NCBI GenBank assembly: GCA_964401335.1
Contig: CAYNYK010000024.1
Location: 1-53,269 of the forward strand
Direction of reading: 5' to 3'
DNA from: JAAYCU01 sp964401335
Lineage (GTDB): Bacteria; Planctomycetota; Phycisphaerae; UBA1845; PWPN01
DNA length: 53,269 nt
The notes beneath the pieces are model-generated. The model did no database searches, was not told the DNA's origin, and was given only the letters and a program-made list of their open reading frames with translations. Both the position numbers and the translations under genes were made by a program. Positions 33,598-42,802 of this stretch are shown here, piece after piece. Positions within the stretch are counted from its first letter, which is position 1. Every line of letters begins with the position of its first letter.

Positions 33598-34545
33598 TCA
33601 CTGAATCTCCACGAATCGGCAATGTCCGCCGTGTTCCCGGGCGAGACGTTCAAGGAAGGGACGGGTCAGAGGCGAACGGAAAAAACCAATCACCGTAATC
33701 TTGATTTCGCGTTGCGGATTCAACTCGGCCAGTACGCTAAGAAGCTGGTCTTGAATAACGATGTCATAAGCACCATCGGTGAGAAAGTAAATCATCTCAG
33801 GATTTGCGGCAAAAGCCCGCCGAAAGGCTTTAATGGGATCGGGCTTGCCTGAGTTAGGAATCCCGCTGATAGTGGCCAGAAATGCCTCTGCCTGTTGTTT
33901 GTACCGCCGGGTACCCGGCACCAGCCGGCGCGGCTCGAACTCCGCAACCTCCTTCGGTTTGGCCAACACGATATGAAACCATTGGGTCGGCAACAACGCA
34001 TCAATGGACGAATGCATCTGTTCGATAATAACGTCGATGTAATACATCAGCGAAGCGGAGGCATCAACCACGTAAACGACCTTGTAAGCGTTGCCCGGCT
34101 CGCCGAACAGACTCGCCATCGGCCCGGTACTGGCCGAGAGCGCGGCCGCATGAGTAGTCAGGGCGGACCGCATTTCGGGAGCGGCCTCGCCGGGTAGGGC
34201 GGCGAGAATGGGATCGTCCAGGGTAATCGTCGGCACCGGCAGGCTATCCAGCGCCGGGGTGCTGATCCGCGGCGCGGCCATTTTCTGACTGTCGGCCAAT
34301 CGCAAAGGTACGACCGTCGGGCCTTGAGGGATTCCCAAGGATTCCCCCAGCCGCGTTTCGGGCACGATCATTTTTCGGGGCGCGGAGGGCTCACTGAAGA
34401 CGGCCACTCCCAGCCCGACGAAAACCAGACCGTGAAGCAGAACCGACATGACCCAGGCAAAATGCGGAGAACCAACCACCCGAGCCGCGATCGAAACGGT
34501 TGGCGGATTGCCCGTCGCCTTATCGGTAACCATCGGAATGTCCAT
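33598..34545 (-). CDS. Membrane-anchored von Willebrand factor A-domain protein
   Basis: A 315-residue protein. One membrane helix near the N-terminus (FAWVMSVLLHGLVFVGLGVAVF, about 28-50) is followed by a proline-rich stretch (about 55-140) and a VWA domain (about 155-315). The metal-ion-dependent adhesion site begins VVYVVDASASL (DxSxS), and the later aspartate sits in YFLTDGAYD. The layout of helix plus proline-rich spacer recalls TonB, with a VWA domain in place of the TonB C-terminus. The ATG at 34545 has GAGG 5 bases before it; starts at 34548 and 34581 are possible. It is the first gene of the ExbB/ExbD operon, preceded by a likely promoter. Confidence 0.85.
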   Translation of the reverse strand: MDIPMVTDKATGNPPTVSIAARVVGSPHFAWVMSVLLHGLVFVGLGVAVFSEPSAPRKMIVPETRLGESLGIPQGPTVVPLRLADSQKMAAPRISTPALDSLPVPTITLDDPILAALPGEAAPEMRSALTTHAAALSASTGPMASLFGEPGNAYKVVYVVDASASLMYYIDVIIEQMHSSIDALLPTQWFHIVLAKPKEVAEFEPRRLVPGTRRYKQQAEAFLATISGIPNSGKPDPIKAFRRAFAANPEMIYFLTDGAYDIVIQDQLLSVLAELNPQREIKITVIGFFRSPLTRPFLERLAREHGGHCRFVEIQ

Positions 34546-34622
34546 CATTCCCTCGGTATCCTGCTTGAAGCCTGAATACATCCTGGTTCACGACCATATA
34601 GATCGGCAACACCGTGGATTTG

Positions 34623-34651
34623 AGTGTATTTTCCACTCCCGTCGGCGTCAA
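34623..34651 (-). promoter_or_regulatory. Probable sigma70-type promoter of the VWA-TPR-ExbBD operon
   Basis: On the minus strand TTGACG (34646-34651) and TACACT (34623-34628) are separated by exactly 17 bases. The -35 box matches 5 of 6 and the -10 box 4 of 6 consensus positions. Transcription would start near 34615, about 70 bases before the preferred VWA start. Confidence 0.45.
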
Positions 34652-34773
34652 ATGAGTGACTGCCCGCCGGCTTTGTGGTATTTTAAGGCCGCGATAGACC
34701 CCGGCTGCGCGGCATCGGCATGTAATCCCATGTAAAAGGTCCAGCGCCGGCAACCGGTACGTGAGAACCAAAC

Positions 34774-35910
34774 ATGAGGCGATTTCTCAAACGATGCGGT
34801 GTTTGTCTAGCGACCCTGTGGTTTAGTGTTCATGGAACGGACGGCCTGACATCGGTGTCCGTTACCAACACGAAGCAAGAGCAGGAGCTACGCGGCCTCA
34901 AACGACTGACTTGGGAACCGGCGGACTGCATCGCCCACCGCGAGCGACAGGAAAACTCCTTGCGGGAATCGCTGCAGGCGGCGACCACGCCTCTTCAGCA
35001 GGCCCAAGCTCAACTGGCTTGGGCGAACTGGCTGCTGGCCGATGCGGCGGCTTGCCCGGCCACCCGCTGGCTGCTCGGCTTCGAGCGACACGAGGATGCG
35101 TCGATCTTGGCGGCCGTCGCACGTCAGGCCGGCGAACGGCTGGACCAGGCCCGTGAAATACTCCATGGAATCAGCCCGGCAAGTCTGAATGACGAGGATA
35201 AGCGACGGCGCAATCGTCTGCTGGAGGCCGCCGATACCCTGGAACCCTTTACCCGATTTTTTGCCGTTCTGGCCAAGCAGAACGACACGGCCACCTATAA
35301 GACCGCCTGCGCGGATGCCGCCATCGAACTGTCTGCTACGCGGGAGGCGGACGAGGCTTCGGTGGCCGCCTGCGCCCGGCTATGGCAGTCCCTCGGTTGG
35401 GCAATGGCCGATCGACGGGATCGAGCCCTGCTCTCACTGGCTCCAAGCCTCAAAACGCCGGAGCAGTTTCCATACGACTTCTTCAGTCGCCTGCTCCGCT
35501 GCCGCATTGCCCTGGACCAGGAACAATATGCGGCCGTAACCGCCCTGGCCATCCAGATGCGCCAACAAATGGAACCGTGGTTTCGCAACAGCCCTTCGCC
35601 CGAACGCTTGAAGGATGCCCAACGCCTGGTGGCTTTGCTGCAATACCGGGCCCAATCTCTTTGGTTAAAACAGTTACGCGAGTCCAGTTTGCCGGAAGCC
35701 AATCACATGGAACCCATGCTTGCCGAATTGGAGAAGCAGTACTTTCCGGAAGGAGCCACGGTCGACGTGTATTGTCTCGAACACGCCGTCCCCCTCATCG
35801 TCGAGTTGCCGGAGATTAACAGATCTTCCGCTCAGACCGTCACCAGGCCGGCTTCGACGCCCACAACAAGCGCGACCTCACAACCGGCCACCGCCTCAGA
35901 TCCTGAATAA
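34774..35910 (+). CDS. Exported helical protein of unknown function
   Basis: A 378-residue protein with a short signal peptide (about 1-24). The mature part is helical and rich in alanine, leucine and glutamine, resembling degenerate TPR or helical-repeat proteins. It ends in a threonine/alanine/proline-rich tail (about 345-378). No family is recognised. It is divergent from the ExbB/ExbD operon across a 230-base gap and its composition resembles that of the operon's TPR proteins, so a shared role in the envelope is possible but unproven. Confidence 0.75.
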   Translation: MRRFLKRCGVCLATLWFSVHGTDGLTSVSVTNTKQEQELRGLKRLTWEPADCIAHRERQENSLRESLQAATTPLQQAQAQLAWANWLLADAAACPATRWLLGFERHEDASILAAVARQAGERLDQAREILHGISPASLNDEDKRRRNRLLEAADTLEPFTRFFAVLAKQNDTATYKTACADAAIELSATREADEASVAACARLWQSLGWAMADRRDRALLSLAPSLKTPEQFPYDFFSRLLRCRIALDQEQYAAVTALAIQMRQQMEPWFRNSPSPERLKDAQRLVALLQYRAQSLWLKQLRESSLPEANHMEPMLAELEKQYFPEGATVDVYCLEHAVPLIVELPEINRSSAQTVTRPASTPTTSATSQPATASDPE

Positions 35911-35915
35911 TCCGG

Positions 35916-36101
35916 ATTATTCACTGGTTTTACCACGAAGTCCACGGCTTCGCCGGGGTATAGGGCGGAGGTCACGGGGAATAAAGGGAGCGAATGTTCC
36001 GACAGGGTGTATGTATTCAGAATCAGACATACCTTGCCTTCGCCCCTATTCTATATTTTCTCCGTGATCTCCGCGACCTCCGTGGTGAATAATTTGGGCT
36101 A
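35916..36101. repeat. Dispersed repeat, copy 2, with inverted ATTATTCAC ends
   Basis: ATTATTCAC at 35916-35924 and its complement GTGAATAAT at 36085-36093 mark the ends of a 178-base non-coding element. CCACGNAG and ACGG motifs lie inside both ends, recalling the CCACGGAGGNCACGG repeats seen in many bacterial genomes. The part 35990-36101 resembles 137-246. The element starts 5 bases after one stop codon (35910) and reaches the ilvD stop (36099-36101). At its left border CTGAATAATCCGGATTATTCA (35903-35923, central part) is a near-perfect palindrome. Confidence 0.6.
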
Positions 36102-37925
36102 ATCCCATTTCAGGACCGCGCCGGTGGCGGCACTGGTGGCCATCGCGGTGTACTTGGCCAGATAGCCGGTCTTATAGCGCGGAGCGGGAGCTTTCCACTG
36201 TTTACGGCGTTCGGCCAGTTCCTGATCCGACAGCCGGGCGTTAAGCGTCCGCGCGGGGATGTCGATCTCGATGATGTCGCCATCACGGAGCAGAGCAATC
36301 GCTCCGCCGCGGGCCGCCTCGGGGCTGACATGCCCGATACAGGCGCCAGCCGTCCCCCCGCTGAACCGCCCGTCGGTAATAAGGGCGACGGTGTTGGCCA
36401 GTTTCGGATTCCCCTTGATATAACTGGTCGGGGCCAGCATCTCCTGCATGCCCGGCCCGCCCTTCGGCCCTTCGTAGCGGATTACTACCACGTCGCCGGG
36501 CTTGACCTTGCCGCCGAGAATGCCCGTGCAGGCGTCCTCCTGGCTCTCGAAAATCACCGCCGGTCCGGTGTGCTTGAGCATCTCCTTCTGGACGCCGGCG
36601 GTCTTCACCACGCTGCCTTCCACGGCGATGTTGCCATACAATACGCTCAGGCCACCTTGGTCGGAATATGCTTTATCAACGGTACGAATACAGTCGTAGG
36701 GATCGAACTGGTCCTGACTGAGCATGGTCAAGACCACCGCCCCTTCCCGGCCGGCGTTTTCGGTATACCGGCTCAACTCGCTACGGGCGGCCGTACTGAT
36801 TCCATCCAGCCGGATCTTCTCATGGGCCAGACGAATATCATTCTCGGCGATATTTTCCCCCAGCGTCTTGCCTGTCACCGTGATGCATTCGGGTTTCAGC
36901 AAGCCCGGCTTTCCGCGAAGTACCTCGCCCAGGATGGTCATGATTCCCCCGGCCGCATGACAATCCTCCAGGTGATACATGCGTCCCCCGTCGCCCACAG
37001 AAGGCGCCAACCGACAAATGTTCGGCGTGCGCCGGGAAAGTTCGTCGATATCCTTCATCGTAAAGGTTACCCCCGCTTCATACGCGATGGCCAATATGTG
37101 CAGGACCGTATTGGTCGATCCGCCCATGGCCATGTCCAGGATCATGGCGTTCTCGAACGCCTGGCGGGTCATGATCTCGCGCGGCAGCGGGCCGCCGGCC
37201 TTGGCCATCTCGACGATCCGTTGGGCGGCCGTGGCGTAGAGCATGCGCCGATCCTCGCTGGTTGCCAGCATGGTCCCGTTACCCGGCAACCCCATGCCCA
37301 GCGCCTCACACAGGCAATTCATGCTGTTGGCGGTGAACATCCCGCTGCAACTGCCGCAGGTCGGGCAGGCATGGTTTTCGATGTCCGCCAGGGTGGCATC
37401 GTCGATCAACCCCGCGCTGCGCTGGCTGACCGCGTAAAACGCGCTGATGAGGTCCACCTTTTTCCCGTCGGAAGTGCGCCCGGCCTCCATTGGTCCGCCG
37501 CTGACGATGATCGTGGGGATATTGCAGCGGCCGGCAGCCATCAACATGCCGGGCACGATCTTGTCGCAATTGGTGATGCAGATCATCGCGTCAAACCGAT
37601 GCGCTTCGAGCATCGACTCGACCGAATCGGCGATCAGTTCGCGGCTGGGCAGCGAAAACTTCATGCCCGCGTGGCCCATGGCGATTCCGTCGTCGATCCC
37701 GATGGTGTTGAAAATAAACGGCACGCCTCCGGCCTCGCGCACGGCGTCCTTGATGAAATAGCCGACCTTGTCCAGGTGCGTGTGCCCGGGGATGATCTCC
37801 ACGAACGAATTGCACACGGCGATAAACGGCTTGTTCTCATCCGCGTCCGTGTAATTGCCCGTGGCCTTCAGCAGGCTGCGATGCGGGGCCCGTTCATAAC
37901 CTTTCTTAATCAAATCGCTGCGCAT
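36099..37925 (-). CDS. ilvD: Dihydroxy-acid dehydratase
   Basis: A 608-residue iron-sulfur dehydratase of the IlvD/Edd family, which converts 2,3-dihydroxy-isovalerate and -methylvalerate to the keto acids of valine, isoleucine and leucine synthesis. Cluster cysteines are seen in AVCNSFVEIIPGH, ITNCDKIVPGM and CPTCGSCSGMFTANSM. The C-terminal block ALITDGRFSGGT is typical. GGGAG lies 5 bases before the ATG at 37925; the open frame extends 16 codons upstream without support. IlvD rather than Edd is favoured by MRSDLIKKG at the N-terminus and by overall fit. No other ilv or leu gene is adjacent, so it stands as a single gene here. Confidence 0.95.
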   Translation of the reverse strand: MRSDLIKKGYERAPHRSLLKATGNYTDADENKPFIAVCNSFVEIIPGHTHLDKVGYFIKDAVREAGGVPFIFNTIGIDDGIAMGHAGMKFSLPSRELIADSVESMLEAHRFDAMICITNCDKIVPGMLMAAGRCNIPTIIVSGGPMEAGRTSDGKKVDLISAFYAVSQRSAGLIDDATLADIENHACPTCGSCSGMFTANSMNCLCEALGMGLPGNGTMLATSEDRRMLYATAAQRIVEMAKAGGPLPREIMTRQAFENAMILDMAMGGSTNTVLHILAIAYEAGVTFTMKDIDELSRRTPNICRLAPSVGDGGRMYHLEDCHAAGGIMTILGEVLRGKPGLLKPECITVTGKTLGENIAENDIRLAHEKIRLDGISTAARSELSRYTENAGREGAVVLTMLSQDQFDPYDCIRTVDKAYSDQGGLSVLYGNIAVEGSVVKTAGVQKEMLKHTGPAVIFESQEDACTGILGGKVKPGDVVVIRYEGPKGGPGMQEMLAPTSYIKGNPKLANTVALITDGRFSGGTAGACIGHVSPEAARGGAIALLRDGDIIEIDIPARTLNARLSDQELAERRKQWKAPAPRYKTGYLAKYTAMATSAATGAVLKWD

Positions 37926-38084
37926 AAGTACTCCCAAAATATCGCAATAAATCCCAACCAAAGGGATGACCATACCTATGACTTTTCTTTCGGTTTTTAT
38001 GAATTCCTAGGTTGTCGTGGCATAACTCGATAAAGCAATCCGGCTGGAACGATTATGTGGTATCGAGTTCATGGGTTCGATACT

Positions 38085-38573
38085 CTATTGCTCATCGGTC
38101 ACACCTTCATTTTCGTCCCATTTCGTGGATTTCCTACCGTAAATGAACGCCCCGACAATGGTTGCAATACCGGAACAACTAATAAAACCACCGGCAAGGG
38201 ATCCGGATATTGCCGGATTTCTGATGGCTACCATCGCACCGGCAATGATCGCCACAACTCCGATAAGAAAACCAAAAACCTGCCCTCGTTTTTCAAGATT
38301 TCTGACCGTTTTTCGATCGTCTATCTTCGCATCGAGATCTTTGCCTTCCAGACTATGCCGATGGGCGGTTTGGCGCTCCGCTAAGATTAAAATCCGATCC
38401 GCTGCACCAGGACAGATGCGCTCATATTCTTCAAAATGCTGAGGCAGTGGAAGAGGGCCGGAATATTGTTCGCGCATGATATGAGCGATTAATTCAGCAT
38501 CCTTGTTAGATGTTTTCTCGGATTGTTTGGGTTTATCTGATAGCTCCTTACCATGTGCGTCAGAGTTCGCCAT
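38085..38573 (-). CDS. DUF2335 membrane protein
   Basis: A 162-residue protein fitting DUF2335. A polar N-terminus is followed by the conserved block SGPLPLPQHFEEYERICPGAADRI (about 40-63) and AERQTAHRHSLE, then a charged helix and two hydrophobic segments (about 97-116 and 122-143). The family's function is unknown; members occur on chromosomes and mobile DNA. The start ATG lies inside the end of a 75-codon upstream gene (14-base overlap), so the two are translationally coupled. Confidence 0.82.
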   Translation of the reverse strand: MANSDAHGKELSDKPKQSEKTSNKDAELIAHIMREQYSGPLPLPQHFEEYERICPGAADRILILAERQTAHRHSLEGKDLDAKIDDRKTVRNLEKRGQVFGFLIGVVAIIAGAMVAIRNPAISGSLAGGFISCSGIATIVGAFIYGRKSTKWDENEGVTDEQ

Positions 38574-38787
38574 GCTGTCTTGTTTCCTTTGCCACAAAAT
38601 GCCCCAAAGCAAACCACAGGTCATCCCCGACGGCAGACCAATCTTTCTGGAGAGCAAATCGATCAGCCTTGCAACCGGCCATACCCTTACTCACAGGCTT
38701 CAGCCGGTTATTGCCGTGTGTCGGAAATAACCGTATCACGGAACCACATCCTCGCATAAAAGCTTTTAGTGATTTTGTCTCATTCAT
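38560..38787 (-). CDS. Small protein encoded upstream of and overlapping DUF2335
   Basis: A 75-residue protein. GAGGA lies 9 bases before the ATG and a TATAAT box (minus strand, 38814-38819) lies about 27 bases upstream, which argues for a real gene. The N-terminus SLKAFMRGCGSVIRLFP resembles that of small proteins I recall upstream of DUF2335 genes. The segment DWSAVGDDLWFALGHFV is helical. The last 14 bases overlap the start of the DUF2335 gene. The arrangement resembles a two-gene module; a toxin-antitoxin role is speculative. Confidence 0.65.
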   Translation of the reverse strand: MNETKSLKAFMRGCGSVIRLFPTHGNNRLKPVSKGMAGCKADRFALQKDWSAVGDDLWFALGHFVAKETRQHGEL

Positions 38788-39023
38788 AACCCTTATTCCT
38801 CTACTGTTCGTCTATTATATACATTCAAATGGCCTTATTCGCCAGAATAACACACCCTCCCGTTCAACCGACACCTCGAATCCGCCCCAAAAACAGTTGG
38901 ACGATAGAGGCCAGCTGAAACACAAATTCTTATACAAAAAGAGCTTATGTGCCACAAAAGGGTGGCTTGCCGATTCGCCTTAAAGGCTGATTCTAACCGC
39001 CTTCGCAATAATCACTATCGGTA

Positions 39024-42000
39024 CTACTTGCCTCCGTCGCTCAACAAGGTTTTTATGATTGTACCACCGCTCGTGTTGACCGGCCTGAACGCCGGACTGG
39101 CCGCGTAGCGAATCAAGGCTTGCCTGAGATAAGCTCCGGCCACGTTCTCCGCCCCGGTCACGTTCAGACAGCAGGCCAGCAGTTTACCCTTGCCGACGGC
39201 GGCCTCAAAAATGTAATCGGCGAACATCAGCCCCGGATCGCGGGCATTGGTGCCCCAGACAATCGGCTCGATATCCTCACGGAAAAGTTGGGTATCGAAC
39301 GGCAGCCTGCTGGTCAAATCCAGAAACTGCCAATCAACGAATCCATCATGCGGAAATTCGCCAAGCGCCGGATGCCCGTCGGGCAGCCAGATGGTCATCT
39401 CCCGCCAGAACGGCGCCTTCCGTCGCGGCAGGCCATCCTCCTGCATTGCCGACGCCAGGTACACTACCGTCGCTCCGCTCAACAACTTGTCCCGAACAGG
39501 GCCGTCCAGCGTCTCGGTTACGAGCACATCTCCGGCCACGGGTTTATCTTCCTCCTTCGCCGCCGGAAAGATCCAGATATTCCAGACATTTCGCGTCGGC
39601 CCGGGATCTTCTCCCAGGTGGGCCTCCAATCGACAAGTCCGCGGCGAGCGAATAGCCCGTATCCGTTCGGGCAGCTCGATGCCCCGCTCGAAAACCTGGA
39701 CAATCTCGCCGCGGGCTGCGCCGACCGACACCGTGCCGACGGCCAGTTCATCCGGGCCGTCCAATAAGCGCCAGTGCACCGGCTGCGACTGCAACGCATC
39801 CCCATAGTTGGAAAACAACAATTGAACCTGGACGGGTTCATCAGCCCGGAAACAAAACGAACGTCGCGGCGACTTAAGGATCAAAACCTGATCGTCGTTA
39901 AACGGTTTCCATTGGGCGGGCGACCATTTCGGGCGCAGCAGATCGTCATAAAACCCCGGGCGCGTGGCCGTAATGTCGCGCAAACCGCAGATCACATAGC
40001 CGGCCAGCTCAGGATAGCCGCGAAACGCCTCGATGTACCCCTTGCGGGTCGCCAGCGAGTGAAGATTCTGCGCCCGAATCATCCGCTTGGTGGCATCGTC
40101 GCCATACCGCTTGTTTAACGAAACCTCAAACTGCTCCTGACGCAGGAAATTTGTATTGTTCAGCCACCAGGGCAGCGGCCCGTCAACGATGAATTTTTCG
40201 CGGATCGCCTGCGTGTCCCGATAGGTGTCGCAGTCCAGGTCCTCGCCGGCCAGGAAAGGCAATATCTCCGGCTTGCTCCGCAAATCAGCAGTCATCTTGA
40301 CCAGGAAATTCAGATACTCATCGAGATCCTGGTAAGCATGAATGTCGTACCAGTCCGAGTTCACCTGATCGAGGTAAGCGCTGTTATCGCAGATCAAACC
40401 CTGCCCCGTCATTTGCTTGGCGGTCTTGTAGAGCGGATCAAACAATTCCGGGTTAGGCCGGTCCGCCTCGCACGTCAGATCGCGCAGGATCACCGACGGA
40501 TGATTACGATCGAACCGGAACCACTCCATATATTCGCGGGTGATGGCCTCGTTCCGGGCGTTATCGCCGGCCTTGGGCACGCTGCCCCACATAGGATACT
40601 CCTGCCAGACCAGCATCCCCGTCTCGTCGGCGATCTCGTAAAAGCGCCTGGGAAACACAAACAGGCAAACCTTGACCAGATTGAACCCGCAGGCCCGCAA
40701 ATCGGCAAACTCTCGCCGGATTTGCTCCTCGCTCGGATCGATGGAGAACAGGTCCGGGTAATACCCCCAATGCAGAATGCCCCGCACGAACAGCGGACGG
40801 CCGTTGAGGAACACTTTATGCCCTTCGCGGCTCATGTCCCGCATACCGAAACGAAGGTCCCGGTTATCCGATGATTTTCCGGCCTCGACCAGCGTGATCC
40901 TGGCCGTGTACAACCGTGGCGCGTCGGGTACCCATTCCTGCGGTTCGGCTATCGGGATCGCAAATTGCACCTTTTGCGACGAATCCCACCGTTGCTCAGC
41001 CGATACGCAATCCTTTAACAACACCTCATGCCGCCCGACCTCCTTGCCGTCGGGATCGACGATCAGGCAAAGCAATTTCCCATCCGCTCCGCCGCCGGAT
41101 ACCGTGGCCTCGATCTCGACCTTTCGGCCGGCCAGACGCGGAAGCACGAATACATCATCCAGATGGAATCGATCCGTCGCGTAGGCATGAACACTTTGCC
41201 AGATGCCGCCGAAATGCGAGTTGTGTTGTCCCAATCCGCCGACTACCGCCGGGAATCCCACGCTCCAATGGCGAGTGTCTTCCTCCACGCGAACCGTCAA
41301 TACGTTCGCCTGTCCCGGCCGCAGATATTCGGTAATCCGGAATACGAATGGTACCCAATTGCCCAGATGCTCCCCGACAAACTTACCGTTCACCCAAACC
41401 CTGGCCCGCGTGGCCACCCCGTCAAAATTGAGCCAGACTTCCCGCCCCTGCCAGGCGGCGGGAATTTCCAGCGTCCGCCGATACCAGCCGATGCCGTGGT
41501 ACTCCGTACCGTACCCCTGAGCCTGCCAACAGCCGGGCACATGAATATCGCCCCATAGTTCGGCATCGTTCCGTTCGTGCCAGTTTTCCTTCTCGCCCAC
41601 GTTTGTCGGGTCGAGCCGGAACGCCCAGCGGCCATTCAAATCAAGATGACCATCGGGAACGCGAGGTGTAAGTCGTTTCTCGGATGTCGGCTCCGCCATG
41701 CCTGTAGGAATGACGGTCCGCACGTTCAATTCCAACTTCGCGCTCACCCCGTCCGCTTTAACCGTGATGGTGGCCGATCCGTTGCGTCCCGGCCAGAACA
41801 AACCGAACGGATCGACATACCCTTGCGAGGCTGTCCATTCCACCTTGCCCGGGGTCGTCGTTCGGCCTTCCGCGTCGCGAGTTGTCAAATGAATCTGCGT
41901 CGGTTTGTCAAACGGGACCGTCTTGTTCTCGATCCGCAAATCGACAGATGCCGTCGTTCCCGCGTCGTCGTTCTTCGTTTCAACGAATAACCGTATTCCG

Positions 42001-42608
42001 TAATTGGTCCGCGCAGCGGGACTGTATCGATCGGTGAACATCCTCATTGAGCTGCGCGTGTAATACGGGCCCTTCCCGCTACCGAGGAGATACAAATTCT
42101 CCTCGTCCGAATCCTTTTGATTGGCCACCGTGGAGGTCGCCTCCACCTCGTTCAGCCCCAAACGCCATGCACTCACCGGGATTTCGAATTCCAACCAACG
42201 ATCCTGGCCGTCCTTAAATGATTCCAAAGACCGCCAATACCACTCACCCTGATTAACCCGGACGGCCAGCCGCACTTCGCTTTCCCCAGGCAGAGGTTTA
42301 ACCTGCGTTCCGACGCGCACATGCACACGCACCTTGGTGGCCTGAATGTTATCGATCCGATGCAGCGTGAAAACGACTCGCGGCCGGTAATCCCGCATCT
42401 TGGCCGGCACCTGCCCGATCAACGCCCGCACTTGATTGCCGCCGTCATCGAACGCTATTTCCGTCGTCCCGCCCACCACCGGGGCGGACCACATGACCAT
42501 CCCCGATAGAATCGCTAGGCATGACAAAAAGAAAGTCCATCCGCCATCATGCGCGACCGCATGATTTCGGCCATGTGCCATTTCCATCCATCGCCTGAAA
42601 CCGCCCAT
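39024..42608 (-). CDS. Very large secreted GH2-family glycoside hydrolase
   Basis: A 1194-residue exported protein with a signal segment around residues 24-45. About 270 N-terminal residues form beta-rich domains; residues about 200-300 look like an immunoglobulin-type domain. The GH2 sequence follows: sugar-binding domain (LDLNGRWAFRLDP, WYRRTLEIP, RVWVNGKFVGEH), beta domain, and TIM-barrel (VFLNGRPLFVRGILHWGYYP). The presumed acid/base E714 lies in HPSVILRDLTCEADR and the presumed nucleophile E789 in FLAGEDLD, 75 residues apart as in E. coli beta-galactosidase (76). The usual Asn before the acid/base is Cys here, so activity may be altered. A C-terminal domain of about 300 residues follows. 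Substrate unknown. Confidence 0.87.
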   Translation of the reverse strand: MGGFRRWMEMAHGRNHAVAHDGGWTFFLSCLAILSGMVMWSAPVVGGTTEIAFDDGGNQVRALIGQVPAKMRDYRPRVVFTLHRIDNIQATKVRVHVRVGTQVKPLPGESEVRLAVRVNQGEWYWRSLESFKDGQDRWLEFEIPVSAWRLGLNEVEATSTVANQKDSDEENLYLLGSGKGPYYTRSSMRMFTDRYSPAARTNYGIRLFVETKNDDAGTTASVDLRIENKTVPFDKPTQIHLTTRDAEGRTTTPGKVEWTASQGYVDPFGLFWPGRNGSATITVKADGVSAKLELNVRTVIPTGMAEPTSEKRLTPRVPDGHLDLNGRWAFRLDPTNVGEKENWHERNDAELWGDIHVPGCWQAQGYGTEYHGIGWYRRTLEIPAAWQGREVWLNFDGVATRARVWVNGKFVGEHLGNWVPFVFRITEYLRPGQANVLTVRVEEDTRHWSVGFPAVVGGLGQHNSHFGGIWQSVHAYATDRFHLDDVFVLPRLAGRKVEIEATVSGGGADGKLLCLIVDPDGKEVGRHEVLLKDCVSAEQRWDSSQKVQFAIPIAEPQEWVPDAPRLYTARITLVEAGKSSDNRDLRFGMRDMSREGHKVFLNGRPLFVRGILHWGYYPDLFSIDPSEEQIRREFADLRACGFNLVKVCLFVFPRRFYEIADETGMLVWQEYPMWGSVPKAGDNARNEAITREYMEWFRFDRNHPSVILRDLTCEADRPNPELFDPLYKTAKQMTGQGLICDNSAYLDQVNSDWYDIHAYQDLDEYLNFLVKMTADLRSKPEILPFLAGEDLDCDTYRDTQAIREKFIVDGPLPWWLNNTNFLRQEQFEVSLNKRYGDDATKRMIRAQNLHSLATRKGYIEAFRGYPELAGYVICGLRDITATRPGFYDDLLRPKWSPAQWKPFNDDQVLILKSPRRSFCFRADEPVQVQLLFSNYGDALQSQPVHWRLLDGPDELAVGTVSVGAARGEIVQVFERGIELPERIRAIRSPRTCRLEAHLGEDPGPTRNVWNIWIFPAAKEEDKPVAGDVLVTETLDGPVRDKLLSGATVVYLASAMQEDGLPRRKAPFWREMTIWLPDGHPALGEFPHDGFVDWQFLDLTSRLPFDTQLFREDIEPIVWGTNARDPGLMFADYIFEAAVGKGKLLACCLNVTGAENVAGAYLRQALIRYAASPAFRPVNTSGGTIIKTLLSDGGK

Positions 42609-42692
42609 TGAACATCTTCCAATAACGCGACCTCACCACATCCCATGAAGAACCGTATTCTAACCTGATTCCCCAAGGATGCCATTCCTCTC

Positions 42693-42802
42693 AACCAGCC
42701 CGAAGCGCTAGCAAGGGAACACCAGCCCGCAGCGGTTTACCTGCCTGCCTCGCCTGGGCGGGCCGTGGCGGGCTAGCAAGGGTCTCGCCCCGAAAGGGGC
42801 GA
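42693..42802. repeat. Dispersed repeat with AGCCCGAAGCGCTAGC and a GC hairpin
   Basis: AACCAGCCCGAAGCGCTAGC followed by AAGGG (42693-42717) matches the ends of the inverted-repeat element at 2461-2585. A further CCAGCCCGCAGCGG follows at 42722-42735, and GGCGGGCTAGCAAGGGTCTCG-type sequence ends in TCGCCCC-GAAA-GGGGCGA (42785-42802), a perfect 7-base-pair hairpin. Open frames here are products of the repeat, not genes. It fills the gap between the GH2 gene start and the zinc-ribbon gene. Confidence 0.6.

Noticed and set aside
36330..38033. 567-codon rightward open frame
   Set aside because: It is antisense to ilvD; the translation is rich in His, Arg and Gly and matches nothing.
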